A DNA stretch of 12,643 bases, from contig CAKPPL010000030.1 in assembly GCA_934177555.1 (NCBI GenBank), positions 1-12,643 of the forward strand. The letters are read 5' to 3'. Below, in pieces: positions 7,157 to 12,643 of the stretch. Position 1 is the first letter of the stretch. Each line of letters opens with the position of its first letter. Made by a program: the position numbers and the translations under genes. Source of the stretch: an uncultured Clostridia bacterium. GTDB taxonomy: Bacteria > Bacillota > Clostridia > TANB77 > CAG-508. Under the pieces are notes generated by a model. It was not told where the DNA came from. It saw only the letters and a list, made by a program, of their open reading frames with translations, and did not search any database.

Positions 7157-7702
7157 TTATTCCATAAATTTATATTCTTCTAGCATCACTTTTTCTAATG
7201 CCTTTCTTGCTCTATGTATTAATACTTTTACACTTGAATCGCTCTTTTTTAATATATGTCCAATTTCTTTGTAACTCATTTTCTCAATATCTGCTAAATA
7301 TATTGCGTTTTGATATTCTATCTTGAGTTTTTTTATTGACTCTTTTAATTTTTGCTTCTGCTCATTTTTAAAAATTTTTTCTTCAAGTTCTTCTGTGTCT
7401 TCAAATTCGTTTTCATCCAATTTTATAATTTTTCTTTCTTTTTTTATATAATTTAATGCTTTTGATTTAGCTATTGTGTATAAATATGTTTTTAATGAAT
7501 ATTCAAATTTATAACTATTTTTATTAATTAAAATATATACAAATACATCTTGTGAAATATCTTCTGCTATGTCAATAGATTTTACATATTTTTGAATAAA
7601 ATATATAATTTGGTTTTTGTGCCTAATAACAATTTCTTCAAAACATTGTTGATTGCCTTGTAAAAATTCTTTATATAATTCTTTATCTGTTTTTTCTTTC
7701 AC
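7157..7702 (-). CDS. ECF-type RNA polymerase sigma factor
   Basis: A 181-residue sigma-70 family protein with only regions 2 and 4. Region 2 includes DIAEDISQDVFVYIL and the DNA-melting helix KTYLYTIAKSKALNYIKK. An acidic linker with EDTEELEEK follows. Region 4 ends in the helix-turn-helix MSYKEIGHILKKSDSSVKVL and RARKALEKV. It directs RNA polymerase to a small regulon, typically in response to an envelope signal. Start: a GTG at 7702-7700 has AAGGGG (7712-7717) 9 bases upstream. A longer reading from a TTG at 7744 lacks a binding site and would start inside the upstream terminator's T-run. The next gene, 12 bases on, encodes a membrane-anchored propeller and is the likely regulator of this sigma factor. 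The regulon is unknown. Confidence 0.92.
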   Translation of the reverse strand: MKEKTDKELYKEFLQGNQQCFEEIVIRHKNQIIYFIQKYVKSIDIAEDISQDVFVYILINKNSYKFEYSLKTYLYTIAKSKALNYIKKERKIIKLDENEFEDTEELEEKIFKNEQKQKLKESIKKLKIEYQNAIYLADIEKMSYKEIGHILKKSDSSVKVLIHRARKALEKVMLEEYKFME

Positions 7703-7724
7703 TTTTCTCAACCCCTTATACCTT

Positions 7725-7754
7725 TTATACAATTTTATATACAAAAAAGTTACA
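7725..7754 (-). promoter_or_regulatory. Possible autoregulatory ECF promoter
   Basis: On the minus strand TGTAAC (7754-7749) resembles the AAC-type -35 box of ECF sigma factors. It is followed, after 17 bases, by TTGTATAA (7732-7725). The -35 box lies inside the right arm of the preceding terminator. The implied start near 7718 would nearly touch the ribosome binding site, which weakens the case. No better promoter was seen in front of the sigma gene. Confidence 0.25.
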
Positions 7755-7775
7755 CTATTTTTTCATAGTGTAACT
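7742..7775 (-). terminator. Terminator of the queA operon
   Basis: On the minus strand AGTTACACTAT (7775-7765) and ATAGTGTAACT (7758-7748) form a perfect 11-base-pair stem with a 6-base loop. A run of T follows at once. It lies 37 bases beyond the DUF4321 stop and separates the queA-tgt operon from the sigma factor operon. Confidence 0.88.
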
Positions 7776-7812
7776 CTAAAATCGAATTTTATTATATTCT
7801 TTTTTTATTTTT

Positions 7813-8070
7813 TTATATCTTTCTATATATAAATAATGCTATTCCTAATCCTATAATACTTGCTATATTTATATTTAACATTAATCCAAATGTTATTTTT
7901 ATTACATTCAATTCTAATATTAATGGTTCTTTTAATCCAAATTGTTGTCCATATGATAACCAATTTAGCCATTCTACTTGTGATGCCATTTCTCCTAGCA
8001 ATCCACCTATTACTAATCCTGAACATATAAATATTAATAAAATCCATATACTTTTATCTCTTGTAGCCAT
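7813..8070 (-). CDS. DUF4321 family small membrane protein
   Basis: An 85-residue protein with two membrane helices, roughly residues 8-28 (IWILLIFICSGLVIGGLLG) and 60-82 (ending SIIGLGIALFIYRKI). The short segment between them includes WLNWLSYGQQFG. This layout, with an N-terminal Gly-rich helix and a central GxxFGL-type turn, matches the small DUF4321 family found in clostridia, whose function is unknown. GGAGG (8079-8083) lies 8 bases before the ATG. It is the last gene of the queA operon, 27 bases after the WG-repeat gene and followed by a terminator. The family assignment is from memory of its sequence pattern. Confidence 0.75.
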   Translation of the reverse strand: MATRDKSIWILLIFICSGLVIGGLLGEMASQVEWLNWLSYGQQFGLKEPLILELNVIKITFGLMLNINIASIIGLGIALFIYRKI

Positions 8071-8097
8071 TTTTTATTCCTCCATTTTTTATAATTT

Positions 8098-9408
8098 TTA
8101 TTCTCCAGTTTTTTGAAGCATTTCTTCTACATTTTCAGTCTTTCCATTATATGTCATAAAATATTTAGTTTCTCCTGTTGATACATTTACTGTTAAATAT
8201 ACTGAATCTACTATATATACATTTATTATTTCTCTTCCACTTAATGTCATTAAATTATAATAATCTCCTTTTTTTACAACTACTATATTATAACTTGGTA
8301 TGACTAATACTGGATATGTATTAGTTAATTTTGTATTTTTACATCCTATATCTGTATATTGAAACTCAGTAACTTTATTTCCTTTCAAATCAAAGAATCC
8401 CCATAGACCATTACTTTTAATTGGGATCAGTTTGTCTAAAATAATATATTCACTTTCTATCGCATTTTGTGAAAAATCATTTATATTTAATCCTATTTGT
8501 TGATATTGAGGTTGTAATATTGTATTTCCTTTAGTATCTATTATTCCATACAAATTATCTTGTTTTATTAAATATAATCCATTTTTATTGTCCATTATTT
8601 TTATTTGGTCATATACTATTTTTACTTTTGTTGTAGCATCTTTTGACATTATCCCATATTTATTATTACTATTTACTAAAAAGTCTCCTGTATTAGGTAA
8701 ATATGATATACTTGCATATTTAGGTTCCAATATATATTCACCAGTAGATACATTCATAACACCATATTGACCACTTGTATTAGAAATTATTATCATTCCC
8801 TGAAATATCGCTTTTTTGTCTATAAATTCTGTTGAATAGTTTTCAATTTTTAATGCTGTTGCATAATATGTTACTAAATAATCCATTGTATAAATACTAA
8901 TTTGTTTTTTCTCTTGATTATAATTAAATTGTACATTAAATGCTTTTTCTATTCCATCGATTGTTGTGTATAATTCATTGTCTTTTTCAAATACATTTTC
9001 ATCAATATCAACATATTCATAGTCTGAATTATCTCTAACTTTTATTAGTGTATTCGTATTTACTGTAAACATAGCTGTTTCATATTCATTTTTTACATAA
9101 CATTTTGAACTATCTTCGGATTTATATTTATAATCTCCACTATAGTCTTCATAATCAAAGTATTTAGCTATTTTTCTTATTGGAATATATAAATTTCCAC
9201 TACTTTCATCAATATAAAATATATCGCCTAATTCATTTGTACTTACACCATCTAAAGAAATCTTTGTTACAGTGCCTCTTAAATAAATTATTAAATATAA
9301 TATTACAAATGTTATTATTATTAGAAATACTATTATTATTCCTAATATCATTGGTAATTTAGATTTCTTTTGTTTTCTATTTAGATATTCTTCATCATAT
9401 AATTCCAT
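8098..9408 (-). CDS. WG-repeat membrane protein
   Basis: A 436-residue protein with a basic cytoplasmic N-terminus, one membrane helix (about 18-43) and an extracellular remainder. Residues about 48-175 contain NLYIPIRKIAKYF and ELYTTIDGIEKAF, which resemble the copper amine oxidase N-terminal-like stalk domain of clostridial surface proteins. The C-terminal half has WG-type repeats beginning at Y215 (YGVMNVSTGEYILEPKY), Y251 (YGIMSKD), Y287 (YGIIDTKGNTILQPQY) and W336 (WGFFDLKGNKVTEFQY), with a degenerate copy near 384. WG repeats are thought to build beta-rich folds for binding; the ligand is unknown. It starts 9 bases after tgt, and its GGGGGAAG site overlaps the tgt stop, which implies translational coupling. 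A link to queuosine metabolism is not evident. Confidence 0.82.
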   Translation of the reverse strand: MELYDEEYLNRKQKKSKLPMILGIIIVFLIIITFVILYLIIYLRGTVTKISLDGVSTNELGDIFYIDESSGNLYIPIRKIAKYFDYEDYSGDYKYKSEDSSKCYVKNEYETAMFTVNTNTLIKVRDNSDYEYVDIDENVFEKDNELYTTIDGIEKAFNVQFNYNQEKKQISIYTMDYLVTYYATALKIENYSTEFIDKKAIFQGMIIISNTSGQYGVMNVSTGEYILEPKYASISYLPNTGDFLVNSNNKYGIMSKDATTKVKIVYDQIKIMDNKNGLYLIKQDNLYGIIDTKGNTILQPQYQQIGLNINDFSQNAIESEYIILDKLIPIKSNGLWGFFDLKGNKVTEFQYTDIGCKNTKLTNTYPVLVIPSYNIVVVKKGDYYNLMTLSGREIINVYIVDSVYLTVNVSTGETKYFMTYNGKTENVEEMLQKTGE

Positions 9409-9417
9409 GACTTCCCC

Positions 9418-10545
<1,128 letters not shown>

Positions 10546-10562
10546 TCTTGTTTTCCTTTCTA

Positions 10563-11588
10563 TTATTTTATAAACATTGCATCTCCAAAACTAAAAAATT
10601 TATATTTTTCTTCTACAGCTTCTTTATATGCTTTCATTATATATTCTTTTCCTGCAAGTGCTGATACTAACATTAATAATGTTGATTCTGGTAAATGAAA
10701 ATTTGTAATTAACCCATCTATACACTTAAATTTGTATCCTGGATATATAAAGATATTTGTATCACCTTCTACTTCTTTTACCATTCCCGTTTTTTCATCA
10801 GAAATTGTTTCTAATACTCTGCATGATGTTGTTCCTACAGCTATTACTCTCTTTCCTTGTTTTTTAGCATTATTTATTTTTTCTACATCTTCTTGTTTTA
10901 TATAAAAATGTTCTGAATGCATATCATGTTCTTCTATGTTTTCTTCTTTTACTGGTCTGAATGTTCCTATTCCAACATGTAATGTTACATTTGCTATTTC
11001 TATTCCTTTTTCTGATATTCTATTTAATAATTCATCTGTAAAATGTAGTCCTGCTGTTGGCGCTGCTGCAGAGCCTTCATATTTTGCATAAACTGTTTGA
11101 TATCTATCATTTTCTTTTAAACTTTCATGTATATATGGAGGTAATGGCATTAATCCAATTTGATCTAAAATTTCATTAAATATACCTTTATATTCAAATT
11201 TTACTTTTCTAGTTCCTCCTGGCATTGTATCTAGTATTTCTGCTTTTAGTAATCCTTCTCCAAATATTACTTTTGCTCCTATGTGCAATTTATTTCCAGG
11301 TCTAACTATACATTCCCATATATCTCCTTCAATTCTATTTAATAATAAAAATTCAACATTTGCTCCTGTTTCTTTTTTTCCATATAACCTTGCTGGTAAT
11401 ACTTTAGTATTGTTTCTTACTATACAGTCTCCTGGTTCTAAATAGTCTATTATATCTTTAAATACTTTATGTTCTATTGTCTTTTTATTTTTATCTAATA
11501 CCATTAGTCTTGATTCATCTCTTTTTTTTATTGGTACTTGAGCTATTAGTTCCTCTGGTAATTCATAATTAAATTCTGATACTTTCAT
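10563..11588 (-). CDS. queA: S-adenosylmethionine:tRNA ribosyltransferase-isomerase
   Basis: Transfers and isomerises the ribosyl part of S-adenosylmethionine onto preQ1-34 in tRNA to form epoxyqueuosine. The 341-residue protein is complete. It contains the N-terminal YELPEELIAQ with RDESRLMV, APTAGLHFT, HVGIGTFRPV, HSEHFYI, GTTSCRVLE, LITNFHLPESTLLMLVSALAG and the C-terminal FFSFGDAMFI, all family hallmarks. It is the first gene of the queA-tgt operon. An in-frame stop at 11592-11594 excludes a longer protein. No binding site lies at normal distance from the ATG; the nearest good one is 34 bases upstream with a hairpin between (separate entry). The enzyme that reduces epoxyqueuosine (QueG or QueH) is not in the window. 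Confidence 0.96.
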   Translation of the reverse strand: MKVSEFNYELPEELIAQVPIKKRDESRLMVLDKNKKTIEHKVFKDIIDYLEPGDCIVRNNTKVLPARLYGKKETGANVEFLLLNRIEGDIWECIVRPGNKLHIGAKVIFGEGLLKAEILDTMPGGTRKVKFEYKGIFNEILDQIGLMPLPPYIHESLKENDRYQTVYAKYEGSAAAPTAGLHFTDELLNRISEKGIEIANVTLHVGIGTFRPVKEENIEEHDMHSEHFYIKQEDVEKINNAKKQGKRVIAVGTTSCRVLETISDEKTGMVKEVEGDTNIFIYPGYKFKCIDGLITNFHLPESTLLMLVSALAGKEYIMKAYKEAVEEKYKFFSFGDAMFIK

Positions 11589-11630
11589 TTTTTACATTAG
11601 TTAAAATTTTTAACTAACTTTGCTCCTTTC
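11589..11630 (-). promoter_or_regulatory. Hairpin-spaced ribosome binding site of queA
   Basis: On the minus strand GAAAGGAG (11630-11623) is the only strong Shine-Dalgarno, 34 bases before the queA ATG. A perfect inverted repeat (11617-11597: UUAGUUAA, 5-base loop, UUAACUAA) fills most of the gap. If it folds, the effective spacer falls to about 13 bases. No ATG, GTG or TTG lies within 15 bases after the Shine-Dalgarno. An AUG directly followed by UAA (11597-11592) overlaps the hairpin base. No preQ1 aptamer pattern was recognised. Confidence 0.55.
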
Positions 11631-11650
11631 TACATTTATTTTACGTATAC

Positions 11651-11679
11651 ATTGTACTATTTTTTTATTTATTTTTCAA
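11651..11679 (-). promoter_or_regulatory. Promoter of the queA operon
   Basis: On the minus strand TTGAAA (11679-11674) and TACAAT (11656-11651) are separated by 17 bases, one mismatch each from the consensus. Transcription should begin near 11644, giving a leader of about 56 bases that holds the ribosome binding site and hairpin. It lies directly after the terminator of the upstream gene. Confidence 0.75.
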
Positions 11680-11680
11680 G

Positions 11681-11736
11681 CAAATATAAAAAGATAATAC
11701 TAATTTTATTTATATTTGTATTATCTTTTTATTTTG
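11681..11736 (-). terminator. Terminator of the Trp-heptad gene
   Basis: On the minus strand AAAAAGATAATAC (11730-11718) pairs perfectly with GTATTATCTTTTT (11700-11688) around a 17-base loop, and the 3' arm ends in five T. The inverted repeat extends outward to 11681 and 11736 with one bulged base. It begins 27 bases after the stop of the coiled-coil gene and ends 2 bases before the queA -35 box. A T-rich tail also follows on the plus strand, so it may work both ways. Confidence 0.8.
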
Positions 11737-11763
11737 TGTTCTATTTATATTTATTTTAATTTT

Positions 11764-12222
11764 TTATTTATTAACTATTTTCTTCATTTTTTTAACATTA
11801 GGATCTTTTAATTGCGTTGATATAGAAATATCATATTTTACCAAAATATCTAAAATATCATTTCTATCTTGTTCTCTATTTCTTTTGTACTCTATCCAAA
11901 GTTGTTTATTTTCTTCCCAGCGTTTTTCATTTTCTGCCCAAAGTTGTTTGTTTTCCTCCCAGCGCTTTTCGTTCTCTTCCCAACGTTTATTGTTTTCCTC
12001 CCAACGTTTTTCATTCTCTTCCCAACGTCTATCGTTTTCCTCCCAACGCTTTTCATTTTCTTCCCAACGTTTATTGTTTTCTTCCCAACGTTTTTCGTTC
12101 TCTTCCCAGCGTCTATCATTTTCATCCCATCTTCTGTTATTTTCCTCTCTAAATTCTCTTAGTTCTTGTCTTAAATCATTAATTGCTTGCAATATTACTG
12201 TAACAAATTCGCCATTTTCCAT
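11764..12222 (-). CDS. Trp-heptad coiled-coil repeat protein, function unknown
   Basis: A 152-residue soluble protein in three parts. The N-terminal helix (1-27, VTVILQAINDLRQELREF) is followed by twelve uninterrupted heptads (28-111) of the form N-x-K/R-R-W-E-E. The C-terminal segment (112-152) contains DILDILVKYDISI and a basic end. With Trp at heptad position a, Asn falls at d and Glu and Arg lie outside, so one long, highly charged coiled coil or helical rod is expected. There is no signal peptide, membrane helix or catalytic motif. AGGAGG (12230-12235) lies 7 bases before the ATG. It is a single-gene unit with its own perfect promoter and a terminator. Similar Trp-heptad stretches occur fused to nuclease-like domains in some bacteria, but no such domain is present here. 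The role is unknown. Confidence 0.85.
   Translation of the reverse strand: MENGEFVTVILQAINDLRQELREFREENNRRWDENDRRWEENEKRWEENNKRWEENEKRWEENDRRWEENEKRWEENNKRWEENEKRWEENKQLWAENEKRWEENKQLWIEYKRNREQDRNDILDILVKYDISISTQLKDPNVKKMKKIVNK
11890..12141 (-). repeat. Twelve tandem 21-bp units encoding Trp heptads
   Basis: The array is in frame, one heptad per unit. NEKRWEE occupies units 3, 5, 7, 9 and 11, giving a 42-bp alternation. Units 2-5 (12037-12120) and 6-9 (11953-12036) encode the same 28 residues and differ at 7 of 84 bases, all silent. Units 10 and 12 are the divergent NKQLW type. The block is richer in G+C than its surroundings. It looks like a product of repeat duplication with the protein sequence kept by selection. 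Confidence 0.95.
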
Positions 12223-12346
12223 AAATACTCCTCCTTATTTTTTGATTAAATTCTTCGATTAATTTTTACTACTATTTTTTGTGAATAAAATTTATATTTG
12301 ATATAATATGTGTGAATAAAAAAATAGAAACACAATTTTAAATTAT
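12223..12346 (-). promoter_or_regulatory. Long leader of the Trp-heptad gene
   Basis: From the predicted start near 12346 to the ATG there are about 124 bases, with no convincing ORF inside. An 11-base direct repeat, TGTGAATAAAA on the plus strand, occurs at 12280-12290 and 12311-12321, exactly 31 bases apart (about three helical turns). The rest is AT-rich. No known riboswitch or T-box pattern was recognised. Confidence 0.4.
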
Positions 12347-12355
12347 GCTTCTATT
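12318..12355 (-). terminator. Terminator of ileS overlapping the next promoter
   Basis: On the minus strand AATAGAAGCATAA (12355-12343) pairs over 13 base pairs (two G-U) with TTGTGTTTCTATT (12335-12323) around a 7-base loop, followed by TTTTT. It lies 57 bases after the ileS stop. Its left arm overlaps the last three bases of the -10 box and the predicted start of the Trp-heptad promoter. Confidence 0.75.
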
Positions 12356-12381
12356 ATACATACTCTATTAGCTAATGTCAA
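12353..12381 (-). promoter_or_regulatory. Perfect consensus promoter of the Trp-heptad gene
   Basis: On the minus strand TTGACA (12381-12376) and TATAAT (12358-12353) are separated by exactly 17 bases. Transcription should start near 12346, inside the left arm of the overlapping ileS terminator. As strong by consensus as the rpmF promoter. Confidence 0.9.
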
Positions 12382-12397
12382 GAAAAAGTCATTGACA
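12376..12397. promoter_or_regulatory. Inverted repeat over the -35 box, possible operator
   Basis: TGTCAA (12376-12381) and TTGACA (12392-12397) form a 6-bp inverted repeat with 10 bases between. The left half is the -35 box itself. A second pair, AATGTC (12374-12379) and GACATT (12404-12409), is nested around it. The site could bind a dimeric repressor, or be a chance echo of the -35 sequence. Confidence 0.3.
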
Positions 12398-12412
12398 AAA
12401 ATCGACATTATA

Positions 12413-12643
12413 TTATTTTACAACTTCGACATCAAGCATCAATTTTTCACCATTAATACTTACTTCTGTATAAGTATCTCTTTGTATATTAAATACTACA
12501 TTATCTGTTAAAGTTTCTTTCTTGATTTCAGATTCGAATTTCTTTACAAGTTCTTCTAGCATTTCGTTTTCAGATACATATAAGTTTATTTTATCTAATA
12601 CTTCAAATCCTTTATCTTTTCTCATGTTTTGAACTTTTGATAA
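12413..12643 (-). CDS. ileS: Isoleucyl-tRNA synthetase, C-terminal end (partial)
   Basis: The last 76 residues of a gene that enters from the right edge. They read LSKVQNMRKDKGFEVLDKI at the edge, then KLYVSENE-like and KKETLTDNVVF motifs, and end SINGEKLMLDVEVVK. This is the C-terminal extension (DUF5915-like) that follows the anticodon-binding domain in the eukaryote-like, clostridial type of IleS, in place of the C-terminal zinc finger of the E. coli type. The enzyme charges tRNA-Ile with isoleucine. The first ATG inside the window (12625) is internal, not the start: the frame stays open to the edge. The assignment rests on the tail only. A terminator hairpin lies 57 bases downstream. Confidence 0.82.
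   Translation of the reverse strand, partial: LSKVQNMRKDKGFEVLDKINLYVSENEMLEELVKKFESEIKKETLTDNVVFNIQRDTYTEVSINGEKLMLDVEVVK

Noticed and set aside
7703..7744. Longer sigma factor from a TTG at 7744
   Set aside because: No binding site precedes it and it starts in the terminator T-run; the GTG at 7702 has AAGGGG at 9 bases.
7823..8047. Alternative 74-codon frame inside the DUF4321 gene
   Set aside because: It is a shifted frame of the same DNA, with Asn/Ile-rich low-complexity sequence and no binding site.
11589..11644. preQ1 riboswitch in the queA leader
   Set aside because: The short leader has no C-rich loop or A-rich tail matching a preQ1 aptamer, and only the AU-rich inverted repeat is present.
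11890..12141. Regular short repeats as a possible CRISPR array
   Set aside because: The 21-bp units are contiguous with no spacers and are in frame within a coding sequence.
11885..12262. Open frame on the plus strand opposite the Trp-heptad gene, rich in Ser, Gln, Arg and Phe
   Set aside because: It exists only because the 21-bp repeat on the other strand is free of stops in several frames. It lacks a good ribosome binding site and family features, whereas the minus-strand gene has promoter, binding site and terminator.

Overview
The window comes from a very AT-rich genome that uses the standard bacterial code: tryptophans are TGG, and TGA, TAA and TAG all serve as stops. Most genes carry strong AGGAGG-type ribosome binding sites. 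Promoters are of the TTGACA-17-TATAAT type and terminators are U-tailed hairpins. Together with a four-cysteine L32, an IleS C-terminal tail of the kind seen in clostridia, and DUF4321, this points to a low-GC member of the Bacillota, most likely a clostridium. The organism assignment is inference from gene content; no rRNA is present.

Left part (1-3344). A truncated membrane-anchored protein runs off the left edge on the minus strand. Divergent from it is a gene for an atypical kinase-like protein that appears to be leaderless, followed closely by smpB (trans-translation). smpB converges on pyk (pyruvate kinase) across a shared two-way terminator. Upstream of pyk is rpmF (ribosomal protein L32), with a perfect consensus promoter and its own terminator.

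Middle part (3345-7775). asnB (glutamine-dependent asparagine synthase) lies alone on the plus strand and converges on a two-gene minus-strand unit. That unit consists of an ECF-type sigma factor and a membrane-anchored beta-propeller protein 12 bases downstream. This is the most system-like pair in the window: a transcription factor coupled to a probable surface sensor of unknown signal.

Right part (7742-12643). A four-gene operon, queA-tgt-(WG-repeat membrane protein)-DUF4321, is transcribed leftwards from a clear promoter. The first two genes make queuosine in tRNA; the last two are uncharacterised membrane proteins. The queA start is unusual: its Shine-Dalgarno lies 34 bases upstream with a hairpin in between. 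Further right are a low-complexity coiled-coil protein built from twelve Trp heptads, and the 3' end of ileS. Between these two, a perfect promoter is interleaved with the hairpin that should terminate ileS.

Most of the window is housekeeping. The points worth a second look are the kinase-like protein next to smpB, the sigma/propeller pair, the hairpin-spaced queA start, the Trp-heptad protein, and the promoter/terminator overlap that controls it. There is no rRNA, tRNA, CRISPR array, insertion sequence or recognisable riboswitch, and no gene-free stretch longer than 300 bases.
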